A stretch of DNA of 64,000 bases, from the NCBI GenBank assembly GCA_023423975.1, contig JAFAEO010000073.1, forward strand, positions 1-64,000, given 5' to 3'. The position numbers and the translations under genes are program-made. A model generated the notes under the pieces. The model was not told where the DNA came from, ran no database searches, and saw nothing but the letters and a program-made list of their open reading frames with translations. Below are positions 43,202 to 52,454 of the stretch, one piece after another (positions within the stretch are counted from its first letter, which is position 1; the number at the start of each line of letters is the position of its first letter). The DNA comes from Pseudomonadota bacterium. Lineage in GTDB: Bacteria; Pseudomonadota; Gammaproteobacteria; Burkholderiales; Burkholderiaceae_B.

Positions 43202-43980
43202 CAACGGCATTACTTGAAGCCAGGAACGTGACCCGCAAATTTGGCGCGCTGGTTGCGGTAAACAACGTATCGCTGCAATTGTTCGAAGGGGAAATCCTGG
43301 CAGTGATCGGCACCAACGGGGCCGGCAAATCGACACTGACCTATCTGCTGTCAGGTGAACTGCCGCTGACCAATGGCCAGGTGTATTTGCGCGGCAAAGA
43401 TATCAGCAAATGGTCACAGCCTGCACGGTCACAGGCAGGCCTGGGCCGCAGCTATCAACGCAACAATATTTTTCTGCCGCTAAGCGTGCGCGAGAACTGC
43501 CGTCTGGCCGCCCAGGCAAAAATTCAGAAGCCCTGGCAATTCTGGACTGCAGCGCAACAATGCCAGTGCAGCCTTCAGATGGCCGACCAAGCGCTGGAAC
43601 AAGCTGGCCTGAGCGGACAGGCCGCTAGCATTGCCGCCAACCTGTCGCACGGGCAGAAACGCCAGCTTGAAGTGGCCATGTGCCTGGCCCAGCAGCCCCA
43701 GGTGCTGTTGCTGGACGAACCGCTGGCAGGTATGGGGGCAGAAGAATCCGAACGCATGCTGGCGCTGCTGCACCGGCTGAAAAAGAACCTGGCTATTTTG
43801 CTGATCGAACACGACATGGATGCGGTTTTTGCCGTTGCAGACCGCCTGACGGTAATGGTCAACGGCGCAGTACTCGCTAGCGGCCTGCCCCATGATATTC
43901 GCAACAATACCGCGGTGCAGACCGCATATCTGGGCGAGAGCGATCACGCCACAGACGACTCGGCCACTCTGGCGATATGA
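43198..43980 (+). CDS. ABC transporter ATP-binding protein, LivG-like
   Basis: 260 aa. Walker A GTNGAGKSTLTYLLSGELP, signature LSHGQKRQLEVAMCLAQ, Walker B VLLLDEPLAGMGAEESERM and the switch His in ILLIEHDMDAVFAVADR are intact. GGGAGGTG precedes ATG 43198, which overlaps the LivM-like stop by ATGA; the longer upstream start is unlikely. Coupled also to the next gene by an ATGA overlap. Confidence 0.94.
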   Translation: MTTALLEARNVTRKFGALVAVNNVSLQLFEGEILAVIGTNGAGKSTLTYLLSGELPLTNGQVYLRGKDISKWSQPARSQAGLGRSYQRNNIFLPLSVRENCRLAAQAKIQKPWQFWTAAQQCQCSLQMADQALEQAGLSGQAASIAANLSHGQKRQLEVAMCLAQQPQVLLLDEPLAGMGAEESERMLALLHRLKKNLAILLIEHDMDAVFAVADRLTVMVNGAVLASGLPHDIRNNTAVQTAYLGESDHATDDSATLAI

Positions 43981-44705
43981 CAAATGCAACTATGACAGAC
44001 GACATCATTCTGGCACGCGATATCCATGCCTGGTACGGCTCCAGCCACGTACTGCACGGCATTGACTTTAACCTGCGGCGCGGTGAGACCGTTGGCCTGC
44101 TGGGCCGCAACGGCATGGGCAAATCCACGCTGATACGCAGCCTGCTGGGCCATGTCAAACAACGCAGTGGACGGATCGAACTGCAGCGACAGCAGATGTC
44201 TGGTGCCCGCCCCTATCAGGCTGCCCAGCTGGGCATTGCCTACGTTCCTGAAGGGCGCGGCATTTTTCCCAACCTGACAGTTCGCGAAAATCTGCTGATG
44301 TGCGCTCGCGCCAGCCGCGACGGGCATATGGCATGGGACCTCAATCGCATACTGGAGACCTTCCCCCGGCTCGCAGAGCGCCTGGACAACATGGGCGACC
44401 AGCTTTCCGGTGGCGAACAGCAAATGCTCTCGATTGGCCGGGCGCTGATGACCAATCCGGATGCCATCATTCTGGACGAAGCCACCGAAGGCCTGGCGCC
44501 GCTGATTGTGGAAGAAATCTGGCGCGTTATTGCGCTCATCCGCGCCAGCGGCCTGGCAACCATGGTGGTAGACCGCAATTATCGCAAGGTGATGGATCAG
44601 GCTGACCGTCTGGTCGTGCTGGAAAAAGGCCGGGTCGTACTCGAGGGCGATGCCAGCCAGCTACGTGAAGACCCTTCGCAGATCCACCGGTATCTGGGCG
44701 TCTGA
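43977..44705 (+). CDS. ABC transporter ATP-binding protein, LivF-like
   Basis: 242 aa. Walker A GRNGMGKSTLIRSLLG, signature LSGGEQQMLSIGRALMT, and Walker B AIILDEATEGLAPLIVEEIW are clear. The switch region, which in LivF proteins reads VEQN in place of a His, is here VVDRNYRKVMDQADRL, so both the Glu and the Gln are replaced. Start overlaps the LivG-like stop (ATGA); a second ATG 15 nt further in is possible. Last gene of the permease/ATPase set. Confidence 0.93.
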   Translation: MTNATMTDDIILARDIHAWYGSSHVLHGIDFNLRRGETVGLLGRNGMGKSTLIRSLLGHVKQRSGRIELQRQQMSGARPYQAAQLGIAYVPEGRGIFPNLTVRENLLMCARASRDGHMAWDLNRILETFPRLAERLDNMGDQLSGGEQQMLSIGRALMTNPDAIILDEATEGLAPLIVEEIWRVIALIRASGLATMVVDRNYRKVMDQADRLVVLEKGRVVLEGDASQLREDPSQIHRYLGV

Positions 44706-44845
44706 TAGTCGGGGCGCCGGGAGAAAAAACAACCGCAGCCTGGCAGGTCCAAACCTTGCCAGGTATCAACCAAAGCGCTGCCGGCAATCGGCGATAGCGC
44801 CCTGGCCGCGGGCACAATTCTGAGAGACAGTATACAAAGGAGAGA

Positions 44846-46078
44846 ATGATGAACAAGACGGGCACACTCACATGGGCAACAGGCATGCTGCTTGCTTCGA
44901 CAGGCGCCGCACATGCCGCTGGCATCTCCGATGATATCATCCGTATCGGTTTTCTGACCGATATCTCGGGGGTCTACGCCGACTATGACGGCCAGGGTGG
45001 TGTGCAAGCCATCCGCATGGCGATCCGCGATGCTGGCGGCAGTATCGACGGCAAGAAAATTGAACTGCTTTATGCCGATCATCAGAACAAGGCCGATGTC
45101 GCTGCCGCCAAATCCCGTGAATGGGTTGACGTGAACAAAGTAGATATCCTGATCGGCGGGACCAATTCTGCGGTCAGCCTGGCCATGGCCAACGTTGCCA
45201 CTGAAAAGAAAAAACTGTTTATCTCTACCGGTGGCGGCACATCGGCCCTCACCGGCAAACAATGCTCGCCTTACATTATCCACTACACCTATTCAACCGA
45301 TGCGCTGGCCAACGGCACGGGCAAATCTGTGGTTAAAAACGGCGGCAAGGACTGGTTCTTCATTACCACCGATTATGCCTTTGGCCATGCTCTGGAAGCG
45401 GCCACCTCCAAAGTCGTCAAGCAAGCCAACGGCACCATCAAAGGATCGGTCAAAGTGCCGCTTGGTGCCTCCGATTTTTCTTCCTATATATTGCAAGCGC
45501 AATCATCAGGTGCCAAGATTCTGGGGATGGCCAATGCCGGCGGCGATTTTGTGAACGCTGCAAAATCTGCCAATGAATTTGGCTTGAATACCCAAATGAA
45601 TCTGGTGGGCCTGACAGTACTCATTCCGGACATCCACTCCCTGGGCTTGCAGGTTACCCAGGGAATGTATCTGACCACGCCGTTCTACTGGGACCTGGAC
45701 GATGACACCCGCAAGTGGACAGCCGAATACAAAAAAATCACTAATCGCATACCGACCTACATTCAGGCCGGCACCTATTCGGCAGTCAGCAATTATCTTG
45801 CGGCGGTCGCCGCCTTAAAAACCGACGATGCGGATGCGATCATGAAGCGATTCAAGACCGAGCGCATCAAAGACTTTTTCGCCAAAGATGCCATCGTGCG
45901 TGCCGATGGCAGACTCACCAACCCGATGTACCTGATGCAGGTAAAAAAACCGGACGAATCCATTGCCCCCTGGGATTATTACCGGAAAGTTGAAACGCTT
46001 TCGCCCGATGATCTTTACGGAAAACTGGAAGACTCCGCCTGCAAACTGGTGCAACAATCTGCAGGAGCGCAATCATGA
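44846..46078 (+). CDS. Second type-1 substrate-binding protein (LivK-like), orphan
   Basis: 410 aa periplasmic protein. Signal peptide about residues 1-26 (TGMLLASTGAAHAAG); mature fold starts IIRIGFLTDISGVYADYDGQ. Markers DHQNKADVAAAKSREWVDV, TNSAVSLAMANVA and ITTDYAFGHALEAATSKVVK put it in the same subgroup as the protein at 53543, apart from the one at 40110. AGGAGAG precedes the ATG. It follows livF after 140 bp and overlaps a BKACE gene by ATGA, so it probably brings in the substrate of that pathway through the nearby LivHMGF set. Ligand unknown. Confidence 0.9.
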   Translation: MMNKTGTLTWATGMLLASTGAAHAAGISDDIIRIGFLTDISGVYADYDGQGGVQAIRMAIRDAGGSIDGKKIELLYADHQNKADVAAAKSREWVDVNKVDILIGGTNSAVSLAMANVATEKKKLFISTGGGTSALTGKQCSPYIIHYTYSTDALANGTGKSVVKNGGKDWFFITTDYAFGHALEAATSKVVKQANGTIKGSVKVPLGASDFSSYILQAQSSGAKILGMANAGGDFVNAAKSANEFGLNTQMNLVGLTVLIPDIHSLGLQVTQGMYLTTPFYWDLDDDTRKWTAEYKKITNRIPTYIQAGTYSAVSNYLAAVAALKTDDADAIMKRFKTERIKDFFAKDAIVRADGRLTNPMYLMQVKKPDESIAPWDYYRKVETLSPDDLYGKLEDSACKLVQQSAGAQS

Positions 46079-46992
46079 GTACTCCCAAAGTCATTATTAC
46101 CATTGCCCCGACCGGCGGCATGGCCTATAAAAGCCAGAACCCGAACTTGCCCACGCAGCCGCAGGAGATTGCAGACGACGTGTACGACTGCTACAACGCC
46201 GGCGCCAGCATTGTGGCGCTGCATGCACGCAATCCCGATGACGGCGCCACCTGCAATCCCGAAATTTATTACGATATGAATACACGCATCCGCGCCAAAT
46301 GCGACATTATCCTGAATAACTCCACGGGTGGTGGTGTCCATGGCGAGATGATCGGACAGAACGAAAACGGCATGTGGGAGCTGCTCTGGGAAGAACGCAT
46401 CAAGGGCATGGAAGCCGGCGCCGAAATGTGCACGCTGGACGCCACCACCATTATTGCCAGCTTTGATAACAAGGAAATATTGATGAACACCGCGCCCTCG
46501 CGCTGCCGCTTCCTGGCCGACGAGATGAAAAAGCGCGGCATCAAACCCGAATGGGAGGTATTTAGCCCCACGCATATTTTGCAGGACACAGCGACGCTGC
46601 TTGCGATGGGTGCAGACGAGGAACCGGCCTATGTCAATTTGGTCATGGGTGTGCACAGGGGCTTTCAGAACGCCATGCCCTACTCGCCAAAAAATCTGCA
46701 GTTCATGGTGGAGTGCCTGCCGCCCGGAACCATCTTCGGCGCCAGCGGCATCGGCCCGGCACAGCTGCCCTGCGCTATCAACTCATTGCTGCTGGGTGGA
46801 CACGTCCGGGTCGGGCTTGAAGATAATTTGTATTACTCGCAGGGTCGCCTGGCCAGCAATATCGAATTGACTGAAAGAATTGTCCGGCTGGTCCGTGAAA
46901 TGGGCTATGAACCGGCAACGCCAAAGGAAGCCCGCCAAATGCTCAACTTGCCACGACCTGGCGCACCCGTCAGACCGACGTTTGCGCTGTGA
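46075..46992 (+). CDS. BKACE family beta-keto acid cleavage enzyme (DUF849)
   Basis: 305 aa Zn-dependent TIM-barrel enzyme; the family condenses a beta-keto acid with acetyl-CoA to give acetoacetate and a new acyl-CoA. Family marks are IITIAPTGGMAYKSQNPNLP at the start with the conserved PTG, the metal-binding HAR in GASIVALHARNPDDGA, ILNNSTGGG, and the second metal segment EWEVFSPTHIL. Its start overlaps the binding-protein stop (ATGA, 46075-46078). Substrate is open: 3-keto-5-aminohexanoate, dehydrocarnitine and others occur in the family. Confidence 0.9.
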   Translation: MSTPKVIITIAPTGGMAYKSQNPNLPTQPQEIADDVYDCYNAGASIVALHARNPDDGATCNPEIYYDMNTRIRAKCDIILNNSTGGGVHGEMIGQNENGMWELLWEERIKGMEAGAEMCTLDATTIIASFDNKEILMNTAPSRCRFLADEMKKRGIKPEWEVFSPTHILQDTATLLAMGADEEPAYVNLVMGVHRGFQNAMPYSPKNLQFMVECLPPGTIFGASGIGPAQLPCAINSLLLGGHVRVGLEDNLYYSQGRLASNIELTERIVRLVREMGYEPATPKEARQMLNLPRPGAPVRPTFAL

Positions 46993-47100
46993 TCGCTGAC
47001 GCCGGCGCCGACTGATACCCGGTCTTGCAACGCCACCGGAAGACGCCACAAGCCGGCTTATTGCCATGCTTGGGGCATCAACCAATCAGAAGCGTTCTGC

Positions 47101-47667
47101 TCAGTTGGTAAAGCGTTCGATGGCCAGCAGATACGGCGCAGGATTCGCGCGATTAATGAACTCATATTTGAGCACCCGGTATTGCTCAGGCGACAGTTGT
47201 GCAACGAACGGCTCAAGCGCTGCTTTCTCGCTGGCGCCTGCAGGATGTCCCCAGTAAACGGCAATCAGCAATAGCCCGCCGGGCGCAAGCAGCGTCAAGG
47301 CACTCCTGACAGCAGCCAGGGTGCTGGTGGCCCGCGTAGCGCAGGCTTTATCGGTGCCAGGCAGATAACCCAAATTAAAGACGATGGCACTGACCGGATC
47401 CGATACGTGCTCATGCATGTGGGCATGGTTATCTTGAATCAGGGTGGCACGCGCTTGCAGATGCTCGCGGCACAGAAGCGTGGCCGTGGCCGCCAGCGCC
47501 TCGCGCTGGATATCGAAGGCGTACACATGCCCGGTGTCCCCTACAAGCCGGGCAAGTGCTAGCGTGTCGTGTCCATTTCCCATCGTCGCATCAATGACGC
47601 GCGCCCCGGCCACCACGTGGCCAGCAAGCAGCGTATGAACAAAGGCAACGGTTTTGAGCAGCGGCAT
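47101..47667 (-). CDS. Class I SAM-dependent methyltransferase, YtqB/MnmM-like
   Basis: 188 aa single-domain methyltransferase of the putative rRNA methylase family. SAM-binding motif I reads VIDATMGNGHDTLALARLVG (about residue 24), followed by YAFDIQREALAATATLL and the NLGYLPGTDKACATRATSTL motif typical of the group. Related Gram-positive MnmM methylates a tRNA wobble uridine; whether this one does is unknown. It is followed upstream by a GNAT gene on the same strand, 23 bp apart. Confidence 0.85.
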   Translation of the reverse strand: MPLLKTVAFVHTLLAGHVVAGARVIDATMGNGHDTLALARLVGDTGHVYAFDIQREALAATATLLCREHLQARATLIQDNHAHMHEHVSDPVSAIVFNLGYLPGTDKACATRATSTLAAVRSALTLLAPGGLLLIAVYWGHPAGASEKAALEPFVAQLSPEQYRVLKYEFINRANPAPYLLAIERFTN

Positions 47668-47690
47668 CGTGTGGCTCCCAACGTCCCGCG

Positions 47691-48239
47691 CTATGCAGCA
47701 CCAGGCAGCGTGAGTTCGCGCTGCATCAGCACGGCATCATCACCGAAAGCAGAATCTGTGCTGGCGGCCGGAATCGCGACAAAGCCCAGTCTTGACCAAT
47801 ACCGCTGTGCGCCTTCGACCGCAATCAATATGGCGCGCGACAGGCCAAATTGCTGTCCCTGTCGCATCAGTTGCGACACCAGTGCTTTGGCAATCCCCCG
47901 GCCCGCATAAGCCCGTGATACTGCCACATCATGCAGATAAAGCACATCGCAATCGTGTTGCAGCGCAAGCGGACGGTTCCAGCTGGGCTGCAGGTCGGAG
48001 CGCCAGGGATAACCTAGCGCGTAGGCGCAAAGCGTATCGCCATCGCAGGCCGCCAGCGACGTCCAGCCGGCCGGGACAAAGCTCATCTTGCTGACCAGCA
48101 CCTGCCCGCTTTCCAGCAGCGCCGGCGGATACACGCTGGCCTGCAATGCCAGCATCTGAGGCAGATCATCGGATTGCAACGCGCGCACGCCGATAGACGA
48201 CGCTCCGGCCTGGCTACGGTTTTCAATTGACATGATCAT
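47691..48239 (-). CDS. GNAT-family N-acetyltransferase
   Basis: 182 aa. The acetyl-CoA-binding motif A is YLHDVAVSRAYAGRGIAKAL at about residue 100 (the R-x-x-G-x-G/A pattern), with AILIAVEGAQRYWSRLGF as motif B. An in-frame ATG two codons downstream (48233) is an equally likely start. Substrate unknown. It probably forms a two-gene unit with the methyltransferase. Confidence 0.85.
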   Translation of the reverse strand: MIMSIENRSQAGASSIGVRALQSDDLPQMLALQASVYPPALLESGQVLVSKMSFVPAGWTSLAACDGDTLCAYALGYPWRSDLQPSWNRPLALQHDCDVLYLHDVAVSRAYAGRGIAKALVSQLMRQGQQFGLSRAILIAVEGAQRYWSRLGFVAIPAASTDSAFGDDAVLMQRELTLPGAA

Positions 48240-48306
48240 TTATTCGACATAATCAGAAAGGCAAACGTTCAGTCGCCTGACGCGATCGATGCCCGGCCCC
48301 ATGGGG

Positions 48307-49257
48307 TCACGCGTCATCGCCCTGTTTTTTATCCAGACTTTTCAGAATATCAATCAAATGGCTGTCGCGATAGCGCAGCAGCGATTCAAATGATTTATCT
48401 TCCCTGGCCTGTTTCGTCCCCTGGACCATACGCTCCCGTAACTCAGGGGTCATGCGTGGATTGCCCAGATCATCCATCCAGGTTTCAATAGCCGGCTGCA
48501 AATGGTCGATCAGATGCGCCAGACCAGCCCGGCCGCCAGCCAGATCAAACACCATTTGCGGACCGAAGATGGCCCAACGCAGGCCCGGACCCTTGCTCAT
48601 GGCCGCGTCGATATCCTGCACGCTAGCCACGTTCTCGTTGACCAGATGCATGACCTCCCGCCACACCGCTGCCTGCAGGCGGTTGGCGATATGCCCGGCA
48701 ATTTCCTTGTTCAGACGAATCGGATGCTTGCCTATGGCGCGATAAAATTGCAGCGTACGCTCGATGGTGTCTTCTGATGTCTGCTCGCCCCCGACCACTT
48801 CCACCAGCGGAATCACATGAGGCGGATTGAATGGATGGCCCAGCACACACCGTTGCGGATACCGGCACTGCGATTGCATGCGGCTGACCAGCAAGCCCGA
48901 CGAACTGGAAGAAATAATAACGTGCTCGGGCAGCACTGCATCCATTTTTGCAAACAGCGATATTTTGAAGTCTTCGCGTTCCGGTGCATTCTCCTGCACG
49001 AAATCAACATTTTCCAACGCCTTGTGCAAATCGGCCTCAAAGCGAAGATTATCCAGAAATGACTCATTCTTCACTTTGCCCAGTTCGCGCAGGGTTTGCC
49101 AGGCTGAATCGATCAGCGTGCGGGTATTGGCCTCAACGTCCGGTGCCGGATCCGACACCACCACGTGATAGCCATGGGCTAGAAAAAGGGCAGCCCAGCT
49201 GCTGCCTATGGTTCCGGCGCCGATAACGGCGATAGTTTTGATGTTGCGATTGTCCAT
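48307..49257 (-). CDS. L-carnitine/3-hydroxyacyl-CoA dehydrogenase family protein
   Basis: 316 aa NAD-dependent dehydrogenase. Rossmann motif IAVIGAGTIGSSWAALFLAH at residue 9; FVQENAPEREDFKISLFAKM and SSSSSGLLVSRMQSQC follow; the catalytic His is in CVLGHPFNPPHVIPLVEVVG (about residue 140). The single-domain size and the PERxDFK block match L-carnitine dehydrogenase (CdhA/LcdH) better than fatty-acid HAD. A BKACE enzyme, which can act on dehydrocarnitine, lies 1.3 kb away on the other strand. A carnitine role is plausible, not shown; no thioesterase is nearby. Confidence 0.82.
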   Translation of the reverse strand: MDNRNIKTIAVIGAGTIGSSWAALFLAHGYHVVVSDPAPDVEANTRTLIDSAWQTLRELGKVKNESFLDNLRFEADLHKALENVDFVQENAPEREDFKISLFAKMDAVLPEHVIISSSSSGLLVSRMQSQCRYPQRCVLGHPFNPPHVIPLVEVVGGEQTSEDTIERTLQFYRAIGKHPIRLNKEIAGHIANRLQAAVWREVMHLVNENVASVQDIDAAMSKGPGLRWAIFGPQMVFDLAGGRAGLAHLIDHLQPAIETWMDDLGNPRMTPELRERMVQGTKQAREDKSFESLLRYRDSHLIDILKSLDKKQGDDA

Positions 49258-49413
49258 GATTGAATCTGTTATTTGCTTCGTATTTCAATAATAATGAGCG
49301 TCATCACGATGTTGCCGTGCCGTCATCCACCTGCGGAGTATACGGTACAGTCGCCGCGAGTCATATCGCGAGCGCCGGCACGCTTGTCATGCGGATTCGG
49401 ACGCAGTCAAACG

Positions 49414-49983
49414 CTACCAGCTGCGTACGCGTCCCGTATCCATGTGTACGAACCCGTCTTTTGGATAATAGCCAACGCCGCCCAGTGCAAGTTCCTTGGC
49501 GGCATCTCGCAATTCATCAAGCGGCACGCCTTTGAGGCGCAGGTCCATGGCCTGTCCCACCATATGCAGGCTGCGCTTGGCTACGCCGCCACCGCGCGTC
49601 TTGCGCAGACGTTCGTTGGTATGCGGGTCGCGATAGCCTGAAATCACTTCGATAGCGACATCGGTCTTGAGCGATGCCCTGACCTTGTTGATCAAGTCAA
49701 ACAGCGTCGGGTCCATATGTCCGACCACTCCGGAATAATGATCCCGCAAGAAACGGTTCAGCCGCTGCATCGCGGCAGGAATATAGGCGTCGCCGTTGGC
49801 GTAAGCCAGGGTGATTTTCTCATTGGTATGCAGGTGGTCGAGCGAGATTTGCCTGAAACCGCCCCCGCCGATATTGGCGCGGGCGGTATTGGTGCCGATG
49901 GAGAACATGGCACCGGCAACAAGCAGAGAAGAAGAATTTCTTAAAAACTGGCGGCGATGTAACTGAGGGGGCGTAAACGTCAT
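49414..49983 (-). CDS. mepK: Peptidoglycan endopeptidase, MepK-like (DUF882)
   Basis: 189 aa. The N-terminal LHRRQFLRNSSSLLVAGAMF is a Tat-type signal (RRQFLR). The M15-like DUF882 domain holds the zinc ligands: His in AKRSLHMVGQAMDLRL with Asp six residues later, and His in DGFVHMDTGRVRSW at the end. E. coli MepK (YcbK) cuts 3-3 meso-DAP crosslinks. It lies 22 bp after an L,D-transpeptidase gene, the enzyme type that makes these links, as in E. coli. ATG 49983 chosen; an upstream start at 50142 would overlap that gene. Confidence 0.92.
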   Translation of the reverse strand: MTFTPPQLHRRQFLRNSSSLLVAGAMFSIGTNTARANIGGGGFRQISLDHLHTNEKITLAYANGDAYIPAAMQRLNRFLRDHYSGVVGHMDPTLFDLINKVRASLKTDVAIEVISGYRDPHTNERLRKTRGGGVAKRSLHMVGQAMDLRLKGVPLDELRDAAKELALGGVGYYPKDGFVHMDTGRVRSW

Positions 49984-50005
49984 ACCGTACTGGCTCCTGA
50001 AAATA

Positions 50006-51649
50006 TTACGAGGCAGGTGGAATGTTACGTGAGGCGGCCATCTTCTTGATGGCATTGTCCAGAATCTTGTCCTGTCCGTAGATGTCGGGGAAAAAGTGAA
50101 TTTTATTGTTTTTAACCACCACGGTACTATAACCCAATACAACAGGAACAGGCTCCAATACGTTGATTGTTTTGGATTTTTTTGCTGTCATGGCCTTCTC
50201 GATAGCGCTCGCGGTCCACTCTGGTTGTTTTTCCAACACAAATTGCGCCAGTTTCACTGGTTCTTCCACCCGGATGCAGCCATGGCTCAGATCGCGCCGC
50301 GTACGGTCAAACAGCTGGGTGCTGGGGGTATGATGCAGGTAAATGGCATCGTTGTTGGGGAAAATGAACTTGATATCGCCCAGCGAGTTCTTGGGTCCGG
50401 GACGCTGACGGATACGCGCCTGGCCATTTAACACGGCGTTCAGGTTGGACTCGCTGACAGTTTGTGACACGCCCGACTGGGTGACAAACTCGAACCCCTG
50501 GCTCTGCAGATATGACGGATTGCTGCGCAAACGCGGGATCAGTTCCTTGCGGGAAATGGAGATAGGCACATTCCAGTACGGACTGAACTCAATCTTGCTG
50601 ACCGCACCATCAAACAGCGGCGTACTGGTGTTGAAGGACTTGCCCACAATCACTTTCATTTCAATAATATTTTCGGCCTTTTGATTGCGGATGTGATAGG
50701 CGCGCAGCACGAACTCGGGCACGTTAACAACAATGCGGCGCTCACCTTCTATCAGCGGCGTCCAGCGCAGCCGTTCCATACTGATCTGGATCTGGCGGAT
50801 GCGTTCAATGGGACGCGTATTCAACTGCTCCAGCGTTCCCTTGCCGATCACCCCATCGGGCTCCAGCCCGTGACGTTGCTGAAAGCTTTTGACGCCTGCC
50901 ATCACCGACGCGTCGTAGATCGGCCGCGCCGGTGTGCCTTGCGGCAGATCGCCCAGCAGGACCAGGCGCTCGATCAGTGCGGGCATGCCCGTGTAGGGCT
51001 GGCCTTCGGTCAGTTTGCCGCCAGGTACCGCAGGCAGCGCCTGATTCATTGTTGGGTTTTGCTGTAATTGACGAAATACAACCAGCGCCTGCATCAGCGA
51101 GTTGTACATGGGAATACTGTCGGTCAGCGCCTTGACCGACGCCTTCAGATTGCCATTGCTGATCGCCGTCGTCAGAAACAGGTCGGCATCGGCATCAGAA
51201 AACATCGGCTTGGAATAGCGGTTTTTGATCAGGGACGGCGAAATACGACCGTTTTTCAGAAACTTGACATAGGTGCGCATCTGCGTGGTCAGGTCACGAT
51301 CAAATTGCGCCGTTTCTTCGGCAGAAGCGGCATAGTTGACCCGCTCCCACTGCGACTGCAATTGTGCAATATGAAACCAGCGTGGGTCCAGGCCATGCTT
51401 GTCTGCTGTTGCCAGCAGTTCAAGGGCATCTTTTGCCTGTTCGATCGGACGCCCGTCTTCAATCCAGCTCACTGCAGGTGCATCGAAGGTCGCGCCGGTA
51501 AAGTCCGGCGGAATGGTGATTCCGCTATCCGGAACTGTAAACGGCGCTGTTGTATTATTCTGCGGCGCCTGCGCATGCACGGTGGTGGCAAGCATGAGAG
51601 AAAATGATACCGCAGACAGCATTGTCGAAAACGTCATAAATTTTTTCAC
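50006..51649 (-). CDS. ldtD: L,D-transpeptidase, YcbB/LdtD-like
   Basis: 547 aa periplasmic enzyme forming 3-3 peptidoglycan crosslinks. Signal peptide FSTMLSAVSFSLMLATTVHA, then a helical scaffold domain, a peptidoglycan-binding repeat (VKSFQQRHGLEPDGVIGKGT, about residue 270), and the YkuD catalytic domain with the active site HGCIRVEEPVKLAQFVL near residue 445 (His and Cys). Somewhat shorter than E. coli LdtD (615 aa). It starts with GTG at 51649; an ATG 12 nt downstream is an alternative, with AGGTG as its ribosome binding site. First gene of the ldtD-mepK pair. Confidence 0.92.
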   Translation of the reverse strand: MKKFMTFSTMLSAVSFSLMLATTVHAQAPQNNTTAPFTVPDSGITIPPDFTGATFDAPAVSWIEDGRPIEQAKDALELLATADKHGLDPRWFHIAQLQSQWERVNYAASAEETAQFDRDLTTQMRTYVKFLKNGRISPSLIKNRYSKPMFSDADADLFLTTAISNGNLKASVKALTDSIPMYNSLMQALVVFRQLQQNPTMNQALPAVPGGKLTEGQPYTGMPALIERLVLLGDLPQGTPARPIYDASVMAGVKSFQQRHGLEPDGVIGKGTLEQLNTRPIERIRQIQISMERLRWTPLIEGERRIVVNVPEFVLRAYHIRNQKAENIIEMKVIVGKSFNTSTPLFDGAVSKIEFSPYWNVPISISRKELIPRLRSNPSYLQSQGFEFVTQSGVSQTVSESNLNAVLNGQARIRQRPGPKNSLGDIKFIFPNNDAIYLHHTPSTQLFDRTRRDLSHGCIRVEEPVKLAQFVLEKQPEWTASAIEKAMTAKKSKTINVLEPVPVVLGYSTVVVKNNKIHFFPDIYGQDKILDNAIKKMAASRNIPPAS

Positions 51650-51748
51650 CTGTCGTTATTTAAGGGCCAGCCCCGGGCACACCTGCGCCCGGCACTTGCT
51701 CAGCACCGATAGTCGGGCGTATGACATTGCGTTGGCTGCAAGGCAAGG

Positions 51749-52405
51749 TTACAGATGCGCCTTGAAAAATTCCACCGTGCGGGTGCGCGCAAGTTCGCTG
51801 GCAAACGGATCGTAGGAGCCGCGCTGGTCGCATCCGAAACCGTGATCCGCATCATAAGTGCAGATATCCACATCCGGCTGGCTGGCTCGGATCGCCTCGA
51901 CATCAGCAGGCGGAATGGATTTGTCTTTGTCGCCGAAATGCATCTGCACCGGGCATTGGGCCTTTTCATCACGCAACTCCGCAATGCCGGCACCATACCA
52001 GCAGGAAGCCGCCGAAAACGCCGCGCTGCGGCAGGCGGCAAGCCATGTCAGGGTCCCGCCCCAGCAAAAGCCGACTACGCCGATTTTTTTCTGTGCAGAC
52101 AAGGCGGCGGCGGCTGCCTCGATGTCCTTGAGCGCATCCTCGTAGCTCACCCGTGCTTTGAACGCTTTACCGCGCTCGACGTCCTGGGCGGTGTAGCCCA
52201 TTTCTACGCCCGGTTCGATCCGGTCAAACAGCGCCGGCGCAATCACGCGATAACCCTTTGAAGCATAAAAATCACAGACATCGCGAATGTGGCTATTGAC
52301 CCCGAAAATTTCCTGCAGAACCACAATGCCCCGTTCCGCATCTTCGGCGCCGGCCGTATAGGCCTGCAGAATATGCCCGTCTGCTGCTGTCAGTGTAATG
52401 GTCAT
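51749..52405 (-). CDS. Dienelactone hydrolase family protein
   Basis: 218 aa alpha/beta hydrolase. The nucleophile Cys lies in IGVVGFCWGGTLTWLAACRS (about residue 117); the acid is probably Asp in FGDKDKSIPPADVE and the base His in TYDADHGFGCD. The N-terminal GIVVLQEIFGVNSHIRDVCD, with Glu near the active site, is standard. In chlorocatechol or general aromatic breakdown it opens dienelactone, but many members are housekeeping. No aromatic ortho-cleavage gene is next to it. Confidence 0.9.
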   Translation of the reverse strand: MTITLTAADGHILQAYTAGAEDAERGIVVLQEIFGVNSHIRDVCDFYASKGYRVIAPALFDRIEPGVEMGYTAQDVERGKAFKARVSYEDALKDIEAAAAALSAQKKIGVVGFCWGGTLTWLAACRSAAFSAASCWYGAGIAELRDEKAQCPVQMHFGDKDKSIPPADVEAIRASQPDVDICTYDADHGFGCDQRGSYDPFASELARTRTVEFFKAHL

Positions 52406-52454
52406 GCATATACTCCTTCTGGAAATCAGGTTGTCACAAATTGCTTTTCAATTG

